A stretch of 64,000 nt of DNA, taken from NCBI RefSeq assembly GCF_008274805.1, contig NZ_CP022579.1, forward strand, positions 1,860,001 through 1,924,000, read 5' to 3'. Each line of letters starts with the position of its first letter. The stretch's first letter is position 1. The notes beneath the pieces are model-generated. The model was given only the letters and a program-made list of their open reading frames with translations, did no database searches and was not told the DNA's origin. The position numbers and the translations under genes are program-made. Shown one piece after another: positions 56,607 to 64,000 of the stretch. This stretch comes from Oryzomicrobium terrae (lineage in GTDB: Bacteria > Pseudomonadota > Gammaproteobacteria > Burkholderiales > Rhodocyclaceae).

Positions 56607-57802
56607 CCCGATTCCTGCCCCACCGGCCGCACCTGTCCCGCCTGCCGGCCCCCTTGTCACGGCGGCGCCGCGCCAGGGGCGCGGCCGCGCCCCTGGCCGC
56701 CCTGCTGGCCCTCGCCCTGGCCGCCCTGCTGCCAGTGACCACCCAGGCCCATGAAGGCCATGACGACGCCCCGCCCCCGGCGGTGCGCGGCGACGCGCCC
56801 CAGCGCCTGCCCGACGGCAGCGTCTTTCTGCCCAAGCCGTCCCAGCGCCAACTCGGCCTGCGCACGGTGGTGGCCCAGCCCTCGGCCCAACCCCAGAGCG
56901 TGGAACTGCCCGGCCGGGTGGTGCTCGACCCCAGCACCGGCGGCCGGGTTCAGGCCATGATTGCCGGGCGCATCGAGCCTCCCGCCGGCGGCCTGCCCGC
57001 CTTGGGCGAGAAGGTGCGGCGCGGCCAGCTGCTGGCCGCCATCCACCCCTCGGCCTCGGCCCTGGAACTGGGCAACCAGGCCGCCCAGGCGGCGGACTTC
57101 CGTGCCCAACTGAAGGTGGCGGAAAAGCGCCTGGCCCGCCTCCAGTCCCTGGAAGCCACCGTGGCGCGCAAGGACATCGAGCAGGCCGAGGCCGAGGTGC
57201 AAAGTCTCAAGGACCGGCTCGCCACCCTGTCCGGCAGCCTGCGCTACCACGAGGAGTTGCGCGCCCCGGTGGCCGGGGTGGTGGCCACCGCCAACGCCAT
57301 CGCCGGCCAGGTGGTGGACGCCCGGGAGACCCTGTTCGAGATCGTCGATCCGGCCGGGCTGCGCATCGAGGCCCTGACCTTCGACCCGCGCCTGGCGGCG
57401 CGCATCGCCACCGCCAGTGCCAGTCCGGCCCCGGGGGAATCCCTGGCGCTGCGCTTCGTCGGTGCCGGCCGCGCCCTGCGCGAGCAGGCAGTGCCCCTGC
57501 AATTTCGCGTCGACGCCGGCCCGGAAACGGGGACGGCCCCCGTCCTGGCCCTGGGCCAGACGGTGACCGTGCTGGCCCAGACCCGGGACACGGTGACCGG
57601 CGCCCCGGTGCCCGCCGCCGCCCTGGTCAAGAACCCGGCCAACCAGGACGTGGTGTGGGTGAAGACCGGCGCCGAGCGCTTCGTGCCCCGGCCGGTGCGC
57701 TTCGTCCCCCTGGACGGTGCCCGGGTGACCCTCACCGACGGCGTCGCGGCCGGCGAGCGGGTGGTGGTGCAGGGGGCGACCCTGCTCAACCAGGTGAGGT
57801 GA
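56603..57802 (+). CDS. CzcB-like RND periplasmic adaptor
   Basis: Membrane-fusion protein of 399 residues. A very basic N-terminus leads into a signal segment (APLAALLALALAALLPVTTQA), then HEGHDD, a metal-binding His/Asp cluster at the mature N-terminus, lipoyl and hairpin domains (GRVVLDPSTGGRVQAMIAGRIE) and the beta-barrel part. It couples to the upstream gene by ATGA and precedes the pump by 3 bp. Compared with classical CzcB it lacks the long N-terminal domain, which is encoded separately by the preceding gene. Confidence 0.85.
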   Translation: MTRFLPHRPHLSRLPAPLSRRRRARGAAAPLAALLALALAALLPVTTQAHEGHDDAPPPAVRGDAPQRLPDGSVFLPKPSQRQLGLRTVVAQPSAQPQSVELPGRVVLDPSTGGRVQAMIAGRIEPPAGGLPALGEKVRRGQLLAAIHPSASALELGNQAAQAADFRAQLKVAEKRLARLQSLEATVARKDIEQAEAEVQSLKDRLATLSGSLRYHEELRAPVAGVVATANAIAGQVVDARETLFEIVDPAGLRIEALTFDPRLAARIATASASPAPGESLALRFVGAGRALREQAVPLQFRVDAGPETGTAPVLALGQTVTVLAQTRDTVTGAPVPAAALVKNPANQDVVWVKTGAERFVPRPVRFVPLDGARVTLTDGVAAGERVVVQGATLLNQVR

Positions 57803-57805
57803 CCC

Positions 57806-60800
57806 ATGTTTGCCACCCTTGTACACAAGAGCCTGGCCAACCGCCTGCTGGTGCTGGCCACCGCCGGCGCCCTGATGCTCTACGGCGCCTTCGTCGCCAG
57901 CCGCACCCCGGTGGACGTCTTTCCCGACCTCAACAAGCCCACCGTCACCCTCATGACCGAGGCCGGCGGCATGGCCCCGGAGGAAGTGGAAACCCTCATC
58001 ACCTTCCCCCTGGAAACCGCCATGAACGGCATGCCCGGGGTGAGCGCGGTGCGTTCCGTGTCCTCCGCCGGCCTGTCCTTCGTCTATGTCCAGTTCGACT
58101 GGGACATGGGTGGGGCGGGCGGCGGCGACATCTACCGGGCCCGGCAGATGGTCAACGAGCGCCTGTCCCTGGTGCAGGAGCAGTTGCCCGCCGGGGTGGT
58201 GTCGCGCATGGGGCCGGTGTCGTCGATCATGGGCGAGGTGATGCTGATCGCCCTGCCGGTGGATGAAGCCAAGATCAGCGCCATGGCGGTGCGCGAGTAC
58301 GCCGACTGGGTGCTGCGCCCGCGGCTGCTGACCCTCCCCGGGGTGGCCCAGGTGATCCCCATCGGCGGCGAGGTGCGCCAGTTCCAGGTGCAACCGGATT
58401 CGGCGCGCATGGCCGCCCTGGGCATCACCCTGGACCAGGTGGAAACCGCCCTGCGCGGCTTTGCCGCCAATACCAGCGGCGGCTTCCTGGAGCTGAACGG
58501 GCGGGAATACCTGATCCGCCACCTGGGCCGTACCAAGCGCCTGGAGGACCTGAAGCGCCTGGCCCTGACCGCCCGCAACGGTCAGCCGATCCTGCTCGAA
58601 CAGATCGCCAGCGTCGGCTTCGCCCCGGCCATCCGCCGCGGCGACGCGGGCTTCAACGGCCAGCCGGCGGTGATCCTGGCGGTGCAGAAGCAGCCCGCCG
58701 CCGACACCATCGCCCTCACCGGGCGGATCGAGGCGGCGCTGACGGAGTTGGGCAAGTCGCTGCCCCCGGGCATGGCCGCGCCCCAGGTAACCTTCCGCCA
58801 GGCCGACTTCATCGAGTCGTCCATCGGCAACCTCAAGACCAAACTGCTGGCGGCCGGGGTGTTCGTCGCCGCGATTCTCTTCCTGTTCCTCGGCAACTGG
58901 CGCACCACGGTCATTTCCCTGGCGGCCATCCCCCTGTCGCTGCTGGTCACCGCCCTGGTCTTCCAGGCCTTCGGGCTGTCGATCAACACCATGACCCTGG
59001 GGGGCCTGGCCATCGCCATCGGCGAACTGGTGGACGACGCGGTGGTGGGGGTCGAGAACGTGCTGCGCCGGCTCAAGCTCAACCGGGTCAGCGCCGCGCC
59101 CCAGGCGGTGGGCAAGGTGGTGCTCGACGCCACCCTGGAGGTGCGCTCGGCCATCCTCTACGCCACCTTCATCATCGTCCTGGTGTTCGTCCCCCTGTTC
59201 GCCCTGCCCGGGCTGGAAGGGCGGCTGTTCGTGCCCCTCGGCGCGGCCTACCTGACCTCGATCCTGGCCAGCCTGGCGGTGTCGATCACCGTCACCCCGG
59301 TGCTGTCGGCCTGGCTGCTGCCCAAGGTAGCCGAACAGAGTGCCGGCGCCGGCCACGACGACACCCGGCTGGTGGTCTGGTTGAAGCGCCACTACGCCCG
59401 CCTGCTCACCCGGGTGCTGGATGCGCCCAAGGCGGTGCTGGCCGGCACGGCAGCGGCGGTGCTGCTGGCGGCGGCCTCGGTGCCCTTCTTCCCCACCACC
59501 TTCCTGCCGCCCTTCAACGAGGGGTCGTTGCTGGTGGGGGTGCGCCTCAACCCGGGCACCACCCTGACCGAATCGGTTCGCATCGCCCGCCAGGCCGAGG
59601 ACCTGGTGCGCGGCCTGCCCGGCATCGAGCACGTCGGACGCCGCTCCGGCCGGGCCGAGCTGGACGAGCACGCCGAGGGCGTCCACGTCTCGGAACTGGA
59701 CGTGAAGCTGGCCCCGGACGCCGACACCCGCCAGGTATCGGCGGCGATCCGCGACAAGCTGGCGGTACTGCCGGCGGCGGTAAGCCTGGGCCAGCCCATC
59801 TCCCACCGCATCGACCACATGCTCTCCGGGGTGCGCGCCCAGATCGCCCTGCGCATCGTCGGCGACGACCTGGACGTGCTACGCGGCGAGGCGGCCCGGC
59901 TGCGCGACAAGCTGGCGGCCATCCCCGGCATTGCCGACCTGGAGATCGAGAAGCAGGTGCTGGCGCCCCAGATCAAGGTGCGCATCGACTACGACCGGGC
60001 CAGCCAGTACGGCGTCTCCCCGGCGGTACTGCTGGCCCAGCTGCAGACCCTCACCGACGGCGAGAAGATCAGCCAGGTGATCGAGGACAACCGCCGCTTC
60101 GCCCTGGTGCTGCGCCTGCCCGAGTCGGCGCGCAGCGTCGAGGGGCTGTCCAACCTGTTGATCGAGACCCCCGGGGGCCGGGTGCCCCTGGCCCGGCTGG
60201 CCAGCATCGAGGACGGCGACGGCCCCAACCAGATCAGCCGCGACAACGGCCGGCGGCGCATCGTGCTCTCCGCCAACGCCCAGGGCCGGGCCCTGTCCGC
60301 GGTGGTGGAGGACATCCGCCGGGTGCTCGACGCCACGCCCCTGCCCGAGGGCTACTTTTTCACCCTGGACGGCCAGTTCAAGGCCCAGGAGGAAGCCAGC
60401 CGCCTTATCGCCGGCCTATCCCTGGTGTCCCTGGCCCTGATCTTCGTGGTGCTCTACTCGCGCTACCGCTCCACGGCCCTGGCGTTACTCATCATCGCCA
60501 ACGTGCCCCTGGCCCTGGTGGGCAGCGTGGCCGGCCTGTGGCTGTCGGGCCAACCCCTGTCGATCGCCACCCTGATCGGCTTCATCACCCTGGCCGGCAT
60601 CGCCACCCGCAACGGCATCCTCAAGGTCAGCCACTACGTGAACCTGTGCCGCTTCGAGGGCGAGACCTTCGGCCCGGCCATGATCCTGCGCGGTTCCCTG
60701 GAGCGCCTCACCCCGGTGTTGATGACCGCCCTGGTGGCGGCCTTCGCCCTGGCGCCCCTGCTGTTCGAGGCCCACCAGCCGGGCACCGAGATCCTTCACC

Positions 60801-60937
60801 CGGTGGCGGTGGTGATCTTCGCCGGGTTGATCTCCTCGACCTTGCTCGACAGCTTCGTCACCCCCCTGCTCTTCGCCCGCTACGGCCGGGCGCCCCTCGA
60901 ACGCCTGCTGGCCGACAGCAGCGACGAAACCTTTTGA
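57806..60937 (+). CDS. HME-family RND heavy-metal efflux pump (CzcA-like)
   Basis: Proton-driven inner-membrane pump of 1043 residues. The family start SLANRLLVLATAGALMLYG, the VDVFPDLNKPTVTLMTEAGG porter block, twelve membrane segments and the terminal FVTPLLFARYGR fit CzcA/CusA-type exporters. The TM4 relay reads A404-I-G-E-L-V-D410-D-A-V-V-G-V-E417-N; CzcA has Asp where Ala404 is, and CusA has Ala there. So the metal cannot be assigned to Zn/Co/Cd or Cu/Ag with confidence. It is 3 bp downstream of the adaptor. The operon also holds CzcI- and CzcC-like genes, which support metal resistance. Confidence 0.9.
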   Translation: MFATLVHKSLANRLLVLATAGALMLYGAFVASRTPVDVFPDLNKPTVTLMTEAGGMAPEEVETLITFPLETAMNGMPGVSAVRSVSSAGLSFVYVQFDWDMGGAGGGDIYRARQMVNERLSLVQEQLPAGVVSRMGPVSSIMGEVMLIALPVDEAKISAMAVREYADWVLRPRLLTLPGVAQVIPIGGEVRQFQVQPDSARMAALGITLDQVETALRGFAANTSGGFLELNGREYLIRHLGRTKRLEDLKRLALTARNGQPILLEQIASVGFAPAIRRGDAGFNGQPAVILAVQKQPAADTIALTGRIEAALTELGKSLPPGMAAPQVTFRQADFIESSIGNLKTKLLAAGVFVAAILFLFLGNWRTTVISLAAIPLSLLVTALVFQAFGLSINTMTLGGLAIAIGELVDDAVVGVENVLRRLKLNRVSAAPQAVGKVVLDATLEVRSAILYATFIIVLVFVPLFALPGLEGRLFVPLGAAYLTSILASLAVSITVTPVLSAWLLPKVAEQSAGAGHDDTRLVVWLKRHYARLLTRVLDAPKAVLAGTAAAVLLAAASVPFFPTTFLPPFNEGSLLVGVRLNPGTTLTESVRIARQAEDLVRGLPGIEHVGRRSGRAELDEHAEGVHVSELDVKLAPDADTRQVSAAIRDKLAVLPAAVSLGQPISHRIDHMLSGVRAQIALRIVGDDLDVLRGEAARLRDKLAAIPGIADLEIEKQVLAPQIKVRIDYDRASQYGVSPAVLLAQLQTLTDGEKISQVIEDNRRFALVLRLPESARSVEGLSNLLIETPGGRVPLARLASIEDGDGPNQISRDNGRRRIVLSANAQGRALSAVVEDIRRVLDATPLPEGYFFTLDGQFKAQEEASRLIAGLSLVSLALIFVVLYSRYRSTALALLIIANVPLALVGSVAGLWLSGQPLSIATLIGFITLAGIATRNGILKVSHYVNLCRFEGETFGPAMILRGSLERLTPVLMTALVAAFALAPLLFEAHQPGTEILHPVAVVIFAGLISSTLLDSFVTPLLFARYGRAPLERLLADSSDETF

Positions 60938-60958
60938 CCGTCCTTTCCGGAGAGACCC

Positions 60959-61354
60959 ATGAAAACCCTCACCAACTTCCTGCGTGCTTCCACCCTCGCC
61001 CTGGGCCTGGCCCTGGGCGCAGGCCTCGCCACCCCGGCCCTGGCCCATGAGGCCCACGGCCAGCCCCAGTACGGCGGCGTGTTCGCCGAGGCCGGCATCT
61101 TCCAGGCCGAGCTGACCGTGGCCGAGGGCGGCGTCACCGTCTACCTGACCCAGCACGGCCAGCCCATTGCCGCCCAGGGCGCCACCGGCAAGCTCACCTG
61201 GCTGGCCGGCGGCAAGAAGAGCGAGGCCCTGCTGGCCCCGGCCGGTGACAACAAGCTCGCCGCCAAGGGCGACTTCAAGGCCCCGGCCACTGCCGTGGCG
61301 GTGGTAACCCTGCCCGGCCAGGCTCCGACCACGGTGCGCTTCGCCATCAAGTAA
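60959..61354 (+). CDS. small periplasmic protein at the end of the metal efflux operon
   Basis: A 131-residue exported protein with a clear signal peptide (FLRASTLALGLALGAGLATPALA) and a mature N-terminus HEAHGQPQYGGVFAEAG, His-containing and found in proteins linked to metal efflux operons. The rest is a small beta-sandwich-like domain ending VRFAIK. No function is established. ATG 60959 follows the pump stop by 21 bp with an AGAGACC region and is very likely co-transcribed. An 11-bp hairpin follows. Confidence 0.75.
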   Translation: MKTLTNFLRASTLALGLALGAGLATPALAHEAHGQPQYGGVFAEAGIFQAELTVAEGGVTVYLTQHGQPIAAQGATGKLTWLAGGKKSEALLAPAGDNKLAAKGDFKAPATAVAVVTLPGQAPTTVRFAIK

Positions 61355-61657
61355 GGCCTGGCCCCGGGCGGTTGAGCCGCCCGGGGCAGCGCGAACGCCC
61401 CCGCCAGGATTTGAGCAATGCGTGCAGCCATGCCATCGGCTTCACAATGCGTCTTTCGCCCCTTGCCGGGCGCAAGGAGCGGATTCGCATCGAAAGTCGC
61501 CTTACAACCTGAAACAACCCTACCCATAGGCTGCCCGTATACTCGCGCCCGCCAGGCAGCCAGGCTCGCTCAAGCCCCTTCAGCCACCCAGCACGCAAAA
61601 GACCCAGATCCGGTCCGCATCCCGCGGACCCTTCCCCTTTTCTGCGAGAGTCCCGTC
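61355..61657. other. 303-bp intergenic region before the TonB receptor
   Basis: The region begins with a perfect 11-bp hairpin. TATACT (61538-61543) could be a -10, but no good -35 is spaced correctly. No B12-box or Fur-like palindrome is visible. Confidence 0.6.
61361..61387 (+). terminator. GC-rich hairpin after the metal efflux operon
   Basis: GCCCCGGGCGG (61361-61371) and its exact complement (61377-61387) enclose TTGAG. There is no T-run, so it may terminate weakly or protect the mRNA 3' end. Confidence 0.5.
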
Positions 61658-63925
61658 ATGCTGGCGCTGTCACGTCCTCCCCTGCCCCTGCCTCGTCTGC
61701 TTTCCCTGGCCCTGTCCACCCTCTCCACTTTTCCCCTGGGCGCCGCTGCCGCCGAGGTGGCTGAAGCGGCCGATAACGTTCCGGCGGAAAAACGGGCGGC
61801 ACCCGGCAAGGACAACCGCACCCTGAACGAGGTGGTGGTCTCGGCCAACCGCCTGGACGACACCGAGCAGCGCCGCTATTCCACCGCCGCCAAGATGGTG
61901 TTCGGCCGGGAGGAACTGGACCGCTACGGCGACACCTCCCTGGGCGACGTGCTCAAGCGCCTGCCCAGCGTCACCATTTCCGGCACGCCGGGCCGTGGCG
62001 GCGACATCCGCATGCGCGGCCTGGGCAACGGCTATACCCAGATCCTGCTCAACGGCGAGCCGGCCCCCCGGGGCTTTTCCCTGGACAGCATTCCGCCCGA
62101 CCAGGTGGAGCGGATCGAGGTGATGCGGGCGCCGGTGGCCGAGCACAGCACCCGGGCCATCGCCGGCACCATCAACATCGTTCTGCGCGAGGATTTCGCC
62201 CGTAAGCAGAACGACTTCCGCCCCTCGGCCAGCCTGGAGAACGGCCGGCTGCAATCCTTCGTCTCATTGCAGCGCAGCGACAGCGACGGCAGCTTCGGCT
62301 ACAACCTCAACGCCAACGTCATGCACCGCAACCAGGCCAGCCAGGTGGACACCACCACCAGCGCCCGGGACCTGGGCACCGGCCTGGCCACCCTGCAACG
62401 TGACGAACAGAGCCGCAGCAACACGGTCAGCGACGGTCTGCACCTGTCGTCGCGCCTCAACTGGAAGCTCGATGGCGGCGACAGCCTGACCCTCAACCCC
62501 TTCCTCGCCGTCAACCGGGGCGTCACCACCGGGGACAGCCAGCTCACCGAGACCGTCGGCGTCGCGCCCTACAGCACCGCCCAGTGGCGCACCGAGAACG
62601 AGAACACCCTGCTGCGGGTGATGGGCAACTGGAAGCACCGCCTGGAAGGCGGCTCGCGCCTCGACATCCGCTTCAGCGCCGGCCTGGCCAGCAGCGACAG
62701 CACCACCGACCGCCGCGAGTACGACGGCGGCGGCGCCCTGGCCCACACCAGCAGGAGCAACACCCGCATCCGCGACACCACCTTCAGTACCGCCGGCAAG
62801 CTGTCCAACCCGGTGGCCCGGGGCCACAGCCTGGCGATGGGCTGGGAGCTGGAGCGGGGCCAGCGCAAGGAGACCGCCACCACCCTCCAGGACGGCGCCC
62901 TGCAACTGGCCCAGTTCGGCAGCGACCTGGAGGCCAGTACCACCCGCCTGGCGGCCTTCGGCCAGGACGAGTGGGAAATCTCGCCCCTGTGGTCGGTTTA
63001 TGGCGGTCTGCGCTGGGAGACGATCCGCACCCGCAGCGACTGGGCCTCCGGCTCGGCTAGCAACGACAGCAGCGTGGCCAGCCCCCTCTTCCACAGCGTC
63101 TGGCGCTTCACCGAGGAGAGCAAGGACCAGATTCGCCTGGGCCTGACCCGCAGCTACAAGTCCCCCACCCTCGGCCAGTTGGTGCCCCGCCCCACCCTGT
63201 CCAGCACCTATTCCACCAGCGTGTCGAACACGGTGGACAAGCCGGACAGCGCCGGCAACCCCAACCTCAAGCCGGAACTGGCCTGGGGCCTGGACCTGGC
63301 CTACGAGCACTATCTGGCGGAAGGGGGCATCCTCAGCGCCAGCCTGTTCCAGCGCAACATCGACAACCTGATCCGCAACGTCACCTCGTTGCAAAGCGTC
63401 AGCTGGTCGCCGAGCCAGCGCTGGGTGACCACGCCCCAGAACATCGGCAGCGCCGTCACCCGGGGCATCGAGCTGGACGCCAAGTTCCGCCTCGCCGAAC
63501 TGATGGCCGGCGCCCCGCCCCTGGACATCCGGGCCAACGTCAGCCGCTTCTGGTCCAAGGTGGACGGCATCGACGGCCCCAACAACCGGCTCGACCAGCA
63601 GCCCGGCTACACCGCCAACCTGGGCGCCGACTACCCCCTGCGCAGCCTGCCCCTGACCGTGGGCGGCAACCTCAACTGGACCCCGGCCTTCACCGTGCAG
63701 CAGAGCAACACCCAGAGCTATACCCAGCAGCTGAAGCGGGTGTACGACGTGTACGCCCTGTGGCAGGTGGACCGGGATACCCGCGTCCGCTTTTCCGCCG
63801 CCAACCTGCTGCACGCCGACTACGCCACCGGTAGCGCCTACCTGACCGGCACCGGCGAACAGTCGGTGCAGAGCAGCGCCCGCACCTACCGGGTGTTCTC
63901 GGCCCGGCTGGAGATCAAGCTCTGA
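61658..63925 (+). CDS. TonB-dependent outer-membrane receptor
   Basis: Ligand-gated outer-membrane transporter of 755 residues. The signal peptide (PRLLSLALSTLSTFPLGAAAA) precedes a TonB box NEVVVSA (about 57-63), then the plug (GDVLKRLPSVTISGTPGRGG, RMRGLGNGYTQILLNGEP, RIEVMRAPVAEHST), then a 22-strand barrel pattern with a final strand ending EIKL. No N-terminal signalling domain is present. The plug residues resemble those of siderophore or catecholate receptors, but the ligand is unknown. No Fur box is seen. It follows the metal efflux operon by 303 bp. Upstream in-frame sequence (from 61418) is not conserved. Confidence 0.92.
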   Translation: MLALSRPPLPLPRLLSLALSTLSTFPLGAAAAEVAEAADNVPAEKRAAPGKDNRTLNEVVVSANRLDDTEQRRYSTAAKMVFGREELDRYGDTSLGDVLKRLPSVTISGTPGRGGDIRMRGLGNGYTQILLNGEPAPRGFSLDSIPPDQVERIEVMRAPVAEHSTRAIAGTINIVLREDFARKQNDFRPSASLENGRLQSFVSLQRSDSDGSFGYNLNANVMHRNQASQVDTTTSARDLGTGLATLQRDEQSRSNTVSDGLHLSSRLNWKLDGGDSLTLNPFLAVNRGVTTGDSQLTETVGVAPYSTAQWRTENENTLLRVMGNWKHRLEGGSRLDIRFSAGLASSDSTTDRREYDGGGALAHTSRSNTRIRDTTFSTAGKLSNPVARGHSLAMGWELERGQRKETATTLQDGALQLAQFGSDLEASTTRLAAFGQDEWEISPLWSVYGGLRWETIRTRSDWASGSASNDSSVASPLFHSVWRFTEESKDQIRLGLTRSYKSPTLGQLVPRPTLSSTYSTSVSNTVDKPDSAGNPNLKPELAWGLDLAYEHYLAEGGILSASLFQRNIDNLIRNVTSLQSVSWSPSQRWVTTPQNIGSAVTRGIELDAKFRLAELMAGAPPLDIRANVSRFWSKVDGIDGPNNRLDQQPGYTANLGADYPLRSLPLTVGGNLNWTPAFTVQQSNTQSYTQQLKRVYDVYALWQVDRDTRVRFSAANLLHADYATGSAYLTGTGEQSVQSSARTYRVFSARLEIKL

Positions 63926-64000
63926 CGAGGGATTCCGCCTGTTCCAGCGTTTCCGGACATTTTCGAACCCTCCGGCCGGCATCCCTGCCCGGGGCTGTCG

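Noticed and set aside
56657-59818. Minus-strand 1053-codon open frame opposite the metal pump and adaptor
   Set aside because: Antisense shadow; the real genes on the plus strand have full domain sets and overlap-coupled starts.
61355-61657. Cobalamin riboswitch or Fur site before the TonB receptor
   Set aside because: No B12-box sequence or Fur-like palindrome is visible in the 303 bp.

Overview
This 64 kb window looks like chromosomal DNA of a GC-rich betaproteobacterium. The best guess is Rhodocyclales, close to Azospira/Dechlorosoma. That is an inference from gene order and from families typical of the class (DUF2863, the 'site-specific recombinase' membrane family, an LlpE-MexEF-OprN type operon); no database was searched. 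Genes are tightly packed, many joined by ATGA stop/start overlaps. No rRNA, tRNA, CRISPR array, transposase or prophage is visible.

Layout. 0-10.3 kb (minus strand): one long run smc > zipA-like > ligA > galU > hpt > methyltransferase > thioinosine phosphorylase, combining chromosome maintenance, division, UDP-glucose synthesis and purine salvage. 10.5-16.2 kb: isochorismatase-like hydrolase, outer-membrane protein, dusC, a LysR regulator divergent from a DODA-type dioxygenase, and a YpfH-like esterase. 16.8-18.1 kb: uracil permease. 18.2-20.7 kb: an apparent SOS operon, with a near-perfect LexA box ahead of an exonuclease/GIY-YIG (Cho-like) fusion and dinB. 20.7-26.6 kb: orphan HicA-like protein, slipin, thpR, 3-hydroxybutyryl-CoA dehydrogenase, an unusual FAD-oxidoreductase/PIN fusion, YchJ and MarC. 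27.0-35.5 kb: a drug-efflux operon (alpha/beta hydrolase, adaptor, RND pump, outer-membrane factor) divergent from a MexT/BpeT-like regulator. 35.5-42.4 kb: two VOC proteins, yaaA, a large membrane protein, DUF2863 and a chemoreceptor. 42.5-47.5 kb: complete late biotin operon bioA-F-H-C-D. 47.6-50.9 kb: a DevBCA/MacAB-type exporter. 51.3-53.6 kb: small accessory genes. 53.8-61.4 kb: a heavy-metal RND efflux operon (czcI-C-X-B-A-like). 61.7-63.9 kb: a TonB-dependent receptor.

The most unusual material is intergenic. (1) Units of 27 bp, with a shared TGGCGCGGGGTTT core, recur in alternating orientation separated by exactly 13 bp (40-bp period) at 16.3, 26.8 and 50.9 kb, with one more copy inside a coding region at 56.0 kb. 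(2) A separate 68-bp element, alignable without gaps in three copies (16.6, 51.0 and 53.7 kb), combines a GTCA-N6-TGAC dyad, a T-tract, a perfect DnaA-box consensus (TTATCCACA) and a second dyad. All three copies point the same way and lie upstream of plus-strand genes. The two families are neighbours at two loci and may be an undescribed intergenic repeat system.

Other points of interest are a ligA with what looks like a duplicated helix-hairpin-helix module, an LlpE-like hydrolase lacking its catalytic serine, an RND metal pump whose proton-relay motif differs from CzcA, and a 21-bp palindrome at the bioA promoter.
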